From NCBI RefSeq assembly GCF_002844595.1, contig NZ_PJNW01000002.1:992001-1056000 (forward strand): 64,000 nt of DNA. Direction: 5' to 3'. Position 1 is the first letter of the stretch, and each line of letters starts with the position of its first letter. The translations under genes were made by a program, and so were the position numbers. Origin of the DNA: Pleomorphomonas diazotrophica (GTDB lineage: Bacteria; Pseudomonadota; Alphaproteobacteria; Rhizobiales; Pleomorphomonadaceae). A model generated the notes under the pieces. The model was not told the DNA's origin, did not search any database, and saw nothing but the letters and a program-made list of their open reading frames with translations. Positions 46,187-55,234 of this stretch are shown here, piece after piece.

Positions 46187-49100
46187 TCACCTGATATTGA
46201 CGTTGAAGGGACCGGACAGCGGGCCAGCCAGGCCGTCCGAGTTGAGGGGTTCGAGCCAGAAATGGTGAGTGCCGATTTCGAGGCAGGTCGCCGTCTCGAC
46301 GAACACGACGACGTCGTCGATCGATCCGTCGAAGTCCTCGTCGGCCGCAAGAGAAAATGCAGCGTTGCCGGCGACGGCGACCAGGCGATCGGAAAACTGG
46401 CCGTTGGTCGAGCGCGCAACACCAGGCACTGACGTGCCACCGACGAGCGCCGGCACCACGGCACCGGCGGTCCGGCCAGAGACCGTAAACTGCACGCGGT
46501 AGGCCTTGCCTGCGGTCAAAGACAAGGTCTGCAAGATCTCGCCGGCGTCGCCGGGCGTATGGGTTGCGACGCCGTCGACGACATCCCAGTCGTACCCATG
46601 CGTCCACGCGGCGCCGCTGGAAAAGCTCCCGGCCGTGATGATCGACTCGCGCGTTCCATCGCCCACCGGCTGGGAATAGCTCTGCGACGGCACCACGGCG
46701 ATCGGCGCGCCGGCGGCGTCCGTCGAACGATCGAGCGTCGAGGACATCGAACGGTAGATCTGCACCGAGACGGTGTTGGGATCGTCCGTCGACGAGAACA
46801 TGACGACGGCGCCGCCGAGCAGCGGAGCAATCGAGATCATGGCGTCGTCGAGGTCGGTTGGCGCCGGCTGGTCGTTGCCGCCCACCGTGATCATCACCAC
46901 GGTCGTATACGAGCCGGGGATGCCTGCAGGCGACACGCCACGGCAGCGCAACTGGACGGGATCGCCGGTGGCATAGACGTCGAGATCTCGGCCGCCATCG
47001 ACGGCCGGGAACGTAACCGTCGTCCAAACCGTCGCGCCGTTGAGGCGGTGCTGCAGCTCGAAGGTCTGGCTCTCGATCGAGCCGGAGCCCGGCGCGACCA
47101 GCACGCTAATCCGGCCGGCAACGCCGGTACCGGCAAAGCCCGTCTTGATCGACGTGATCTTGGGCGCTGGCGGCTGGCCCGTGTTGTCGCCTACCTCGGA
47201 GCCGGCGCGGCCTGACCAGGCCGGCGGAACCTCTTCGTCCGTCAGCTCGTCGATGATGGGCGCGGCTTCGACCAGGCGCAGGGCGCTGGACATTTCCTCC
47301 CCGGCCTCGACGCGGGTGACGACCAGCGGCACCGACTCGGTGAGCAGCTCCCCGAAATGGACGATATCGCCCTCGATGGGAAGCGCGCCGGTCCCCTCCA
47401 GGAGCACCGAGCGCTGCTCTCCGACGATCGCCAGTACCGGCCGCAAAACGCTCTCGCCGATCGTGTCGTCCTCGTCGGCAAAGACACGAAAGCGAATGCC
47501 GTAGTTTCGCCCGTCGACCATGGTGACCAGGTCGTCGAGCACCACCAGGCGATCACCCGAGACGGCCACCACCCTGGCGGCCACTTGCGTGCGCTCGAGC
47601 ACGTCGTAGGACGCGGCAACCAGGTCGCCGCGCGTGGCGACGCGCGCTGGTCCATCCTGCATGCAGCTGAAGGTGTCCGGCCGATAGAGCGCCTCGTACA
47701 TACGCCGACGGGCCTCGATCCAGATCTCGTCGGGGTCGGTCTTTCCGGGCAGCTCGAGCTGCTCCGTGAGCGTGATGGGGCCAGAATGGCCCGGCCACGG
47801 AATGAGACGCTCCGCCTGCTTGTAGTCGTTGGTCGCGTCCAAGAACTTCACCCGGAAGCCGTGTGGCGGCACGAAATAGGTACGAGACCATTTGAAGTCC
47901 CAGCTGTTGCGGGGGTTGATGTGATCGACCACCAGCTCCTGCGGCCGGTCGATGACGACGGACCAGCGCTTGCCGTCGTGGCGCGGCGACGCCCGCCCAG
48001 CAACGGCGATATCGGTGAGGCGCTCGCGCAGCGTCCTGTCGTCGTCGTGCGGCGCGTCGTATTTCAGGTCGTGAAGCACACAGAAGGCGTGCCAGTCGGC
48101 AAAGGTCGCAAGGTCGATTTCCGCGTCCGTCACCGGCCGGGGGTTGGACCGCGACTGGAGCGTGTAGCGATAAATGCTCGCCGGGTTCCGCGTTTCCCGC
48201 GCCACCCAGGTTTCGGTCTCCGCATCCCAGTCGAGGCAGCGGCGCGAGGTCAGTGCGTTGAGGTTGTCGAGCGTCCCGTTGAGCTGGTAGGTTGCCTTGA
48301 CGCGCACGGCGACGAGCGCCAGCGGCCAAGGAAACGCCAGCGGGTATTCGGGGCGCAGCGTCTGGATTGCCAGCCAGCTCGATCGCGCCTGTGTGCGCGT
48401 CGACGTCTGCTCGTCGGTTAGGCGGGTGAGCTCGATCTCGTAGCGGCCGCGCTCGGCAAAGTTCCAGCTGTATTGGCGGTAGATGCCCTCCAGCTTAGCG
48501 GCGCTGAGATTCAGCGTTACGACCTCGGCCCAGTCGGTGGTGGTTGTGGCGGTCAGCCGGCGCCGCTGGCGGATGCGGATGCTCACCGTCATCGAACGCG
48601 TATTGCCCGCGTCGTCGACGGTCCCAAGGCCGCTTGGAAAGCCGATGATCACGCTGCAACCGGACGCATCGGCGCCGGTGGTGCGCACGACGGGCGTCTC
48701 GATCGAGGCGCCGGCGATGACATTTCCCGCGTCGTCGCGCGGCAGCGGGCGCACCAGCTCTGCGCCGACCGACTCCTCCACCACCTGGCGCGGGTAAAGG
48801 GTCAGCGGCGTGTCGGTCGAAAGGCCCTCGCGGGTCTCGATCTCCACCTCGTCATATTCTTCGATCGCCGTCTCGCCGATCCTGAGGCTTTCGATCTTCA
48901 GGCCATGCGTGCCACCGTATCCGACGCAAAAGACGGCGCGGATGTACTGCACGTCGCCGACGATCTCCGAGTAGGATCGAGCGGCAAAGGGCGGCGCGTA
49001 GCGCAGCTTCCCGGCCGGGTCGGGGATCACGCCGTCAGGATTGAAGGCGTTCTGCCAGCCGGAGATGGTGAAGGTCTCGGCGCGGTTTGTGTCGCGCGTT

Positions 49101-49558
49101 CTGGGCTTGGCCGGCGGGATCAGGGCGTTGACCAGCAGCGACCCCACCACGGTGATGCCGGCGCCGATGATGCCGGCCCAGGCCGAGGCGCCGAGACCCC
49201 ATGTACCGGCGAGCGCCGGCGCCCATAGCTGGCCAAGGGCGATGGCGGCAATCGATACTACGACCATCAGGATCGACTTGAGGATCTGCTTTCCCGGTAC
49301 GACGCGGATGACGACGCGCACGCCGGGCTTCGGCCGCACCACGGACCAGGCATGCCGCTCGATCACCGCCATGCCCTGCGGCGTCACGAGGGTGACGCGC
49401 ATGTGATCGAGGTCGCGCTCGGTGGCATCCGGCAGCGTCACGGCGATGATCTGGGCGACGTTGAGACCGAAATAACCAGGCAGCTCTAGATCGACACGGC
49501 CGGCGCCAGGGTCGAGAAGAGGCGCGGCGAGCACCGGGATGGTGGCGGGAGCGGTCAT
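46187..49558 (-). CDS. Tail tip/host-specificity protein J-like
   Basis: 1123 residues from the ATG at 49558; the longer upstream frame lies over the NlpC gene. A hydrophobic stretch (about residues 97-150) near the N-terminus is common in tip proteins of this phage type. The central part matches J/TipJ-like hubs (YIRAVFCVGYGGTHGLKIESLRIG and GYAA-type segments); fibronectin III-like domains follow about residue 800. It forms the tail tip and links to the fibre, whose gene starts 4 bases later. Confidence 0.85.
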   Translation of the reverse strand: MTAPATIPVLAAPLLDPGAGRVDLELPGYFGLNVAQIIAVTLPDATERDLDHMRVTLVTPQGMAVIERHAWSVVRPKPGVRVVIRVVPGKQILKSILMVVVSIAAIALGQLWAPALAGTWGLGASAWAGIIGAGITVVGSLLVNALIPPAKPRTRDTNRAETFTISGWQNAFNPDGVIPDPAGKLRYAPPFAARSYSEIVGDVQYIRAVFCVGYGGTHGLKIESLRIGETAIEEYDEVEIETREGLSTDTPLTLYPRQVVEESVGAELVRPLPRDDAGNVIAGASIETPVVRTTGADASGCSVIIGFPSGLGTVDDAGNTRSMTVSIRIRQRRRLTATTTTDWAEVVTLNLSAAKLEGIYRQYSWNFAERGRYEIELTRLTDEQTSTRTQARSSWLAIQTLRPEYPLAFPWPLALVAVRVKATYQLNGTLDNLNALTSRRCLDWDAETETWVARETRNPASIYRYTLQSRSNPRPVTDAEIDLATFADWHAFCVLHDLKYDAPHDDDRTLRERLTDIAVAGRASPRHDGKRWSVVIDRPQELVVDHINPRNSWDFKWSRTYFVPPHGFRVKFLDATNDYKQAERLIPWPGHSGPITLTEQLELPGKTDPDEIWIEARRRMYEALYRPDTFSCMQDGPARVATRGDLVAASYDVLERTQVAARVVAVSGDRLVVLDDLVTMVDGRNYGIRFRVFADEDDTIGESVLRPVLAIVGEQRSVLLEGTGALPIEGDIVHFGELLTESVPLVVTRVEAGEEMSSALRLVEAAPIIDELTDEEVPPAWSGRAGSEVGDNTGQPPAPKITSIKTGFAGTGVAGRISVLVAPGSGSIESQTFELQHRLNGATVWTTVTFPAVDGGRDLDVYATGDPVQLRCRGVSPAGIPGSYTTVVMITVGGNDQPAPTDLDDAMISIAPLLGGAVVMFSSTDDPNTVSVQIYRSMSSTLDRSTDAAGAPIAVVPSQSYSQPVGDGTRESIITAGSFSSGAAWTHGYDWDVVDGVATHTPGDAGEILQTLSLTAGKAYRVQFTVSGRTAGAVVPALVGGTSVPGVARSTNGQFSDRLVAVAGNAAFSLAADEDFDGSIDDVVVFVETATCLEIGTHHFWLEPLNSDGLAGPLSGPFNVNIR

Positions 49559-49995
49559 TGCACGCCCCCTGAAACGTCGTTTGAAGCCGCTTTGACGTGC
49601 CTGTAAATGCCAGTCAGGCGATGGCCCCAGGTGCCCGTCTCGAAACGCTCCACCTTGGCGCAGTCGTCGGCTGTCACGTGCAGCATCAAGCCGCGATCGA
49701 CGTAGAGGCCGACGTGGGTGTCGAGGTGGCCCCGGCGGAACAGCAGCACGTCGAACGGCCGGGCGTCGAACACGCGGGCCCATACAGGGTCGGCGCGCTC
49801 GGCCGCCACCAGCGCGGCCACCTCGGCTTGTTCCTCTGGCGACGCATAGGCGCCGGCATAGTCGGGTAGCGCGATGCCGAGCTGCTCGGCATAGACCAGC
49901 ACAACGAGGCCCCAGCAGTTGCAGCCGTCATGGCTGGCGCCGAAGCGGTCGAAGGGGGTGCCGACGTAGTCGTTTGTCCAGCTCTTGACGATCAT
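49555..49995 (-). CDS. NlpC/P60-family tail peptidase
   Basis: 146 residues from the ATG at 49995. The catalytic cysteine lies in GCNCWGLVVLVY (near residue 29) and the histidine in DTHVGLYVD (near residue 96), as in tail-associated endopeptidases of the lambda K and GTA g14 type. It cleaves peptidoglycan cross-bridges when DNA enters. Overlaps both neighbours by 4 bases. Confidence 0.88.
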   Translation of the reverse strand: MIVKSWTNDYVGTPFDRFGASHDGCNCWGLVVLVYAEQLGIALPDYAGAYASPEEQAEVAALVAAERADPVWARVFDARPFDVLLFRRGHLDTHVGLYVDRGLMLHVTADDCAKVERFETGTWGHRLTGIYRHVKAASNDVSGGVQ

Positions 49996-50507
49996 GCGAA
50001 CAGCCCCGGAAAGAAGTCCTTGGTCATGCGGTGGCCCGGCGAGCGCTCCTCCTCGATGTCGGCGCGGCTGATTTCGAGGCGCACCTCCGCCGCATCTCCG
50101 TCGGCCGTCTTCATCTCCAGGCCGGTCCACTCGGCCTCAATCAGCGACGGCGACGAGGCCAGCACCACGGCCATGGCGATCGTCGCCGGCGTCGTGAAAC
50201 TGCGCAGCAGCTTTGCAATGTCGTTGTCGACGTTTTCGAGGATCAGCGTCGCCGAGGTCGGCGCGTCGTCGAGGTCGGAGGGAACCAGCGTCGAGGCCAA
50301 GACGAACAGATAAGGTTCGGTGGCATCCATCCAGGTCGAGCGGGTGCCGTACATCAGCGGCTCGTCGGACAGGCGTTCGGTGTTGTCGGTCGACAGCAGC
50401 ACCGGCTCGTCGAGATCCGGATGGGTGATGTGGACCAGGACGACGTAGACCTGGTCGGACGATACGGCGTCCTGCATCAGTCGGGCGTTGAGGGAGACCC
50501 GCCTCAT
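49992..50507 (-). CDS. DUF1833-like phage tail protein
   Basis: 171 residues. The pattern VYVVLVHITHPDLDEPVLLS, LVPSDLDDAPTSATLILENVDND and the terminal FFPGLF fits the DUF1833 phage family. Such proteins sit beside the tail-tip peptidase and are thought to be minor tail or hub components, as lambda L or GTA g13. Overlaps neighbours by 4 bases on each side. Confidence 0.65.
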   Translation of the reverse strand: MRRVSLNARLMQDAVSSDQVYVVLVHITHPDLDEPVLLSTDNTERLSDEPLMYGTRSTWMDATEPYLFVLASTLVPSDLDDAPTSATLILENVDNDIAKLLRSFTTPATIAMAVVLASSPSLIEAEWTGLEMKTADGDAAEVRLEISRADIEEERSPGHRMTKDFFPGLFA

Positions 50508-50926
50508 GGCATCACCATCACGCTGAAGGCCAACCGAAAACGAACGCCCTCGATGGTCTGCTTCGGCAGATCATCACCGAAAAATACGAGCCACTGTGCG
50601 GACAACAGAATGGGCTGCCCTCCTTCCGTCAGCATGGGATTGCCGGCGCCGTCGAGCAGCGCCCAGCCGTCGGTCGTCGGGTCGGGCATATAAAAGGGCT
50701 TGGCGCCGAACGACGTATCCTCCTTGTAAAACTGGTCGAACACGGCCCTGCCGGCGCGGCTCACCACGATCGACAACGCAACTGTCTCCGGAACACCCGA
50801 GAACCTCCGGCTGAAGGCAGGCGGCAAACCTTCGGTCTGACGCTTGCGACGGGCCTCGAACGGTGATTGCGACCAGCTGTCGCGCTCGGGTTTGGGCAGG
50901 CTGGCTGGCCAGGTGGGGATGGTCAT
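50504..50926 (-). CDS. Phage minor tail protein
   Basis: 140 residues from the ATG at 50926; the extended frame upstream is a shadow of the tape measure gene. It begins TIPTWPASLPKPERDSW, followed by a compact beta-rich domain. Position between tape measure and tip genes suggests a distal tail (lambda M-like) role. Family not named with certainty. Confidence 0.7.
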   Translation of the reverse strand: MTIPTWPASLPKPERDSWSQSPFEARRKRQTEGLPPAFSRRFSGVPETVALSIVVSRAGRAVFDQFYKEDTSFGAKPFYMPDPTTDGWALLDGAGNPMLTEGGQPILLSAQWLVFFGDDLPKQTIEGVRFRLAFSVMVMP

Positions 50927-53900
50927 CGCCTGATCCCTCCCGACCGCATGCCATACTTCTGGCGCATCGCCCTGTCGGCCCCGCCGCCCGGCGTCGCCAC
51001 CGCGTCGCCCACCGCATCCGACAGCACGAACTTTTCCTGTCGTCGGCCCCGGCTGTCGCGCGTGGTCTCGTGCTCCACCCTGGCGCCGGAGTAATTGTTG
51101 ATCTCGATGCTCGTGCCCGAATCCTGTCCGCCCTGACCGTCCCACGAGGCGCGGACGCCAAGCCGGCCGGAGCGGTCGCGCGTCAGCGGGAAGATACCCT
51201 CGGGCTCTCCGACCTCTCCCATCACGCCGGCGCCCTTGGCGAAGGCAAACACGGTCGGCGTCGAAACCACCTGGTTGGCGTAGTTGTGGAGGCCGCGCGC
51301 CGGCGGCACGCCGCCAAGCGCGTAAAGGGTGAACGCCGATGCATTGTTGGCGCCCCAGCCGCCGCCGCCGAACAGGCCGCCGATACCGCCGAGCAGCGAC
51401 GACCAGAAACCGCCGCCCGACGATCCTCCCGCGCTGGAGAAGGCGTCGAGCAGCTGGCCCAGCACCGAACCGAGGCCGGGGATGAACTGGTCGGCGATGC
51501 CGGCGACGCCATTGCGAAGCACTGAGAACGAGGCGCTGAGTCCGCTCACCTGCTGTTCCGCCCAGCCGGTGCCGTAGGGCGACACGCCGGCCGGCATCAT
51601 CGCCGCCTGTTGTGGCGTCAGCGACAAGCTAGGCGGATAGCCCGAGGCGGTGCCGCTGGCGCCCTTGGCGCTGCTGGCAAAGGACTCGAGGCCCGTCGTC
51701 GCCGTGCCCAAGGCCGCGTTGAACTTGTCGACATAGGTCGAGCCGCTCGTACCAAGAATGTCGGTGGCATTGGCACCTTGCGCCAGCGGTCGGCCGGAGA
51801 ACCACATGCTGGCCGCGTCGTTGGCATTGCCGAACCGGCTGAGGTAGCCGCCGAAGATGCGGTTGAACACGGCATCCTGCGCCGCCGGATCGGCCAGAAA
51901 GGCGGAAGGCGACATGGAATAGCCCAGCGCCTGCTGCGTCCACGGGCCGACGTTGGAGCCCATCACGCCGTAGCGCCCATAGGCGCGGTCGCCCGAGGCG
52001 GTCACCGGGCCCAGCGCGCCATAGCGGCCGCTACTCTCGATCGAGGCGATCGCCTCGCGATATTTGGCGAGCAAGTCGGTACCGCCGACCAGGCCGAGGC
52101 CGTTGCTATTGGCAGCGGTCAGGTTACCGAACAGCCCGCCGGCGCCGGCGCCGCCGAAGGTGATGAACACCGGGTTGGCGGCCGAGGCGCCGCGCGCCGT
52201 ACCGCCCAGCAGGCTCGACGCCAGGTCGCCGAACAGCCCGCCGCCGGCCTCGCCCTGGCGCCCGAGCAGCCCTTGCGTGATTTGGTCGGTAAAGAGACCA
52301 GATGCGAAGTTCAGCGCCGTCTTGCCGATCGACTCCCAGTCGCCCTCGATGAGCGAGCCGAGGATCGAGTTGGTGGCCGACCTGAGGCCGTCCAAGCGCC
52401 CGATCGCGTCCTGCTGCGCCTTGGTCAGCTTGTCCATGTCGCCGGCAGCGGCGCCATAGCGGGCGCCGGCCTCGGCGATCGCCCGGCCGAGCTGCGGCGT
52501 GATCTCGATGCCGGCGCGGGTGTACTCGTTGTAGAGCCGCATCTGCTCGGTCAGGTTAGACGCCTCGCCGGCGGAGAGGCCAAAGGTCGAGCGCTGCTGA
52601 GCGACGGCGCGCTCCAGCTCGGCGGCCGATCGGGCGGCGTCCTGCAGCGGCTGGATGGCGGCCGAGCGTGTGGCGGTCTGGATCTCCAGCTCTCGCGCCT
52701 TGCGCAGGTTGTCGATCGCTTCTTTCGCACCTTCGGCCTTCTGGATCTCCAGGTCGTAGCGGGCGTTGATCTGCGCGATGGTCGCCGGCAGGCCGGTCAA
52801 TCCGACACCAGCGGCCGAGCGCTGCGCCTGCTCCAGCGAGCTGCGGCTCGACGCCGTCTCCTGGGCGAGCGCGTAGGCGCGGGCGATGCGCTCCGCCTCG
52901 GCGACCTCTGCCTCGGATCGACCGCCCTGGCGCAACGCTTCAATGCGCGCCTGGGCAGCGGCGATCGAGGCCCGTTCGGCCGCGGTACGAGCGAGGATCG
53001 CCTGGGTGCCGAGATCGTCCGACTGGCGGGTGAGATCGAGCTGCTCGCGCAGCCGGTCAAGGGCACGCTCGCGAGCCTCGACGGCGTCGTCGCGCTGCTC
53101 GCGGTTGGTCGCTTGACTGATGGTTGCCTGATATTGCCGCTCGATCTCCTGCTCGCGAGAGAGCGGCAAACTGCCCATTGCCGCCAGCTTCGGCAGCTCG
53201 GCACTATAGCTCTTGAGCCGCTCGGCCAGGCGCTCGGCTTTGGCACTCAGCTTGGGCAGATCGTCGGCCGCACCAACCACGACCGCGCGTAGATTCTCTG
53301 TTTCCCGCGTTGCATCGATAATGCTTTGAATGAGCTTCTTGAGATCGTCATCGGCCGTTTTAGTTCCGATGTCGGTGAGCTGTTTGCGAAGGTCGGCGAG
53401 CGCTCTCCCGCTGTCGTCGGTCGAGCCGATAAACGTCCGGAGTTGGCTCTCGATCGGCAGCGCCGGTCCCAGCACCATGCCGCTGCTCTGGTCGAAGAAG
53501 CGAGCTCGCAGCGCATTGCGTTCCCGTTCGAGCTCCGCTGCCAGGTTGCTTTTCAGATCGGCGGCGTTCTGGCCAGCCTGAAACGCAAGAATACTCTTCT
53601 CTTCCGTCCGCAGCTTGCCGACATTAACGGCGGCGTCGCCGTAGGCATCCTTGATCCGCTTGACGAGCTCTTCGTGGCGGGCGAGCGCCTCCTCGGTGCT
53701 CGGTCCATCGCGGCGCGTGACGGCGTAAATGCCCGCAATAGCCAGACCGGCGGCACCGGCGGCCGCCGTCAGCAACGGAAAGCGCGTGATCAAACCGCCG
53801 ATTGTCGACGAAATGTCGGACATGGCGCCGGAAACGCCACCCTCCCACATCTGCATCGTTTGGAAGATCTGCGGTGCCTGGCTCGCCGCGATTTGGCCGG

Positions 53901-54426
53901 CTGGCGCGCCGAGCATGGCCATCGTCAGGACGTCGTTACCTTGCAGACCGAGCTGCTGCCAACCAAAGCCTCGGCGCGCTGCTGTGGCAGCACCAGCGAC
54001 ACCCTGCGCTTGTGCCTGCGCCGTTCCCAGCCCCTTGATCGCCGCGATCGTCGACAGCGCCTGTGTCCGCTGCCGGGCCAGCGCGGCCGTCATCTCGTCG
54101 GCCGACAGCGCCCCCATGGCATGGGCGGTGCGGATCTCCGTCTGCGCCGCCTTGTACTGCTGGATGGTGGCGAACAGCGGGTTGTACTTGGCGCGCAGGT
54201 TGTCGAGCGCCATGCCCTCGGACGCCAGGATACCCTGCCATGTCTTGGCCTTGGCGGCGCCGTCGTGCAGCCCGTCGAGGGCGGTATCGAGGCCCTGCAC
54301 CTTGGGCGTCGCCTGGGTGGCGGACTCACCGATCGACTGGATGGCCTGCCGGGTCTCGCCGGCGCCGGCCTTGGCGCGGGCGGCATCGAGATCGACGCCA
54401 ATGGAGACACGGAATTGGTTGGCCAT
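50923..54426 (-). CDS. Tail tape measure protein with lytic-transglycosylase-like segment
   Basis: 1167 residues from the ATG at 54426 (the GTG just before is also in frame). Long Ala/Gln/Arg-rich coiled-coil stretches with hydrophobic segments (near residue 215-235) are typical of tape measures, which set tail length. Residues about 790-905 read IASIESSGRYGALGP, YGRYGVMGSNVGPWTQQALG and FGNANDAASMWFSGRP, resembling SLT/muramidase domains used to breach peptidoglycan during DNA injection. Overlaps the GT stop and the next gene. Confidence 0.88.
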   Translation of the reverse strand: MANQFRVSIGVDLDAARAKAGAGETRQAIQSIGESATQATPKVQGLDTALDGLHDGAAKAKTWQGILASEGMALDNLRAKYNPLFATIQQYKAAQTEIRTAHAMGALSADEMTAALARQRTQALSTIAAIKGLGTAQAQAQGVAGAATAARRGFGWQQLGLQGNDVLTMAMLGAPAGQIAASQAPQIFQTMQMWEGGVSGAMSDISSTIGGLITRFPLLTAAAGAAGLAIAGIYAVTRRDGPSTEEALARHEELVKRIKDAYGDAAVNVGKLRTEEKSILAFQAGQNAADLKSNLAAELERERNALRARFFDQSSGMVLGPALPIESQLRTFIGSTDDSGRALADLRKQLTDIGTKTADDDLKKLIQSIIDATRETENLRAVVVGAADDLPKLSAKAERLAERLKSYSAELPKLAAMGSLPLSREQEIERQYQATISQATNREQRDDAVEARERALDRLREQLDLTRQSDDLGTQAILARTAAERASIAAAQARIEALRQGGRSEAEVAEAERIARAYALAQETASSRSSLEQAQRSAAGVGLTGLPATIAQINARYDLEIQKAEGAKEAIDNLRKARELEIQTATRSAAIQPLQDAARSAAELERAVAQQRSTFGLSAGEASNLTEQMRLYNEYTRAGIEITPQLGRAIAEAGARYGAAAGDMDKLTKAQQDAIGRLDGLRSATNSILGSLIEGDWESIGKTALNFASGLFTDQITQGLLGRQGEAGGGLFGDLASSLLGGTARGASAANPVFITFGGAGAGGLFGNLTAANSNGLGLVGGTDLLAKYREAIASIESSGRYGALGPVTASGDRAYGRYGVMGSNVGPWTQQALGYSMSPSAFLADPAAQDAVFNRIFGGYLSRFGNANDAASMWFSGRPLAQGANATDILGTSGSTYVDKFNAALGTATTGLESFASSAKGASGTASGYPPSLSLTPQQAAMMPAGVSPYGTGWAEQQVSGLSASFSVLRNGVAGIADQFIPGLGSVLGQLLDAFSSAGGSSGGGFWSSLLGGIGGLFGGGGWGANNASAFTLYALGGVPPARGLHNYANQVVSTPTVFAFAKGAGVMGEVGEPEGIFPLTRDRSGRLGVRASWDGQGGQDSGTSIEINNYSGARVEHETTRDSRGRRQEKFVLSDAVGDAVATPGGGADRAMRQKYGMRSGGIRR

Positions 54427-54791
54427 CACTCGTCCCGTTTGTTGAGCAGCGGCCGCGCCGCCCGTTCCATGTGTCTGAGATCCGCGAACGTCCCCGGCGG
54501 CGACCCGAGGTCATCCAGCACCAGTCGGCAGGCCACGTAGTCGAGACCGACGTAGAACAAACCCGCCATCGTCGGCGCCACCCGCCAGCTCGTCTCGCAC
54601 TCCAGCCAGGCCGCGATGGCTGGCTCGTTGGCCGGGTGGATCTCGATCGTCGCTTCGTCGGCCGCCGTTGCCGTGATCGTGACACCCATGTCCTTGAACT
54701 GTTGGGACACGTCCTCGTCGACAGTGGCCGGCTTGTCCCTTGGCGTCTGGTCCAGATAGGCGGCGGCCCAGGCCTCCACCGCCTCCGTCAG
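54426..54791 (-). CDS. T part of the G/GT tail assembly chaperone, expressed by -1 frameshift (DUF1799-like)
   Basis: 121 residues continue from the G frame after a -1 shift at 54791-54797. They contain IEIHPANEPAIAAWLECETSWRV and GLDYVACRLVLDDL, matching the DUF1799 phage family that follows G. The frame has no start of its own with a ribosome site. The fusion (G plus this part) would be 258 residues and would recruit the tail tube to the tape measure, as lambda gpGT does. It ends overlapping the tape measure start. Confidence 0.8.
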   Translation of the reverse strand: MTEAVEAWAAAYLDQTPRDKPATVDEDVSQQFKDMGVTITATAADEATIEIHPANEPAIAAWLECETSWRVAPTMAGLFYVGLDYVACRLVLDDLGSPPGTFADLRHMERAARPLLNKRDE

Positions 54792-55201
54792 TTTCCCAGG
54801 CGGGCCTTGTCCTCGGCGATCGCCTCGGCATAGGCCCGGTTGAGGGCGGCGCGCACACGGTCCATGTTGTAGAGCTCGCCGAACGTCTTCTCGTCGAAGG
54901 CGATCGGGTTGCCCTTGTCGTCGACCACGTTGCGCCAGCCGACCAGCACCCGCCGCACGGCCTCCTTGTCGTGCGCCTCCAGCTCGTCGCCGATCGCTTT
55001 CAGTGCCTCTTCGTCGAGGTCCGGCGAGAGCCGCGCCATGATCTGCCGCCGCGCTTCGGCCGAAGCCTTGGCCTCGGCGCGGTCGATCAGCCGAAACTCG
55101 GCCTCGAACTCCTGCTCGATCAGCTTTCCCGGCTTGTCCGGATCCGGCTCGTACACCTTGACCGGCCACCAGAACGTCAGGTTGGGAACGACTTTGAACA
55201 T
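54788..55201 (-). CDS. Tail assembly chaperone G
   Basis: 137 residues from the ATG at 55201, beginning FKVVPNLTFWWPVKVYEPDPDKPG, with charged helices (ELEAHDKEAVRRVLVGWRNV). The size, position between tail tube and tape measure, and the frameshift at its end mark it as the G chaperone that coats the tape measure before tail assembly. Confidence 0.85.
   Translation of the reverse strand: MFKVVPNLTFWWPVKVYEPDPDKPGKLIEQEFEAEFRLIDRAEAKASAEARRQIMARLSPDLDEEALKAIGDELEAHDKEAVRRVLVGWRNVVDDKGNPIAFDEKTFGELYNMDRVRAALNRAYAEAIAEDKARLGN
54791..54797 (-). other. Programmed -1 frameshift site GGGAAAC
   Basis: On the - strand the heptamer G-GGA-AAC sits in the G frame immediately before its TGA stop (54790-54788). 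It is a canonical X-XXY-YYZ slippery sequence, differing from lambda's GGGAAAG in the last base. Slipping back one base puts the ribosome into the T frame. Confidence 0.85.
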
Positions 55202-55234
55202 GGTTGGAACGCCCTTTGAAACCGCCCAGAGGCG

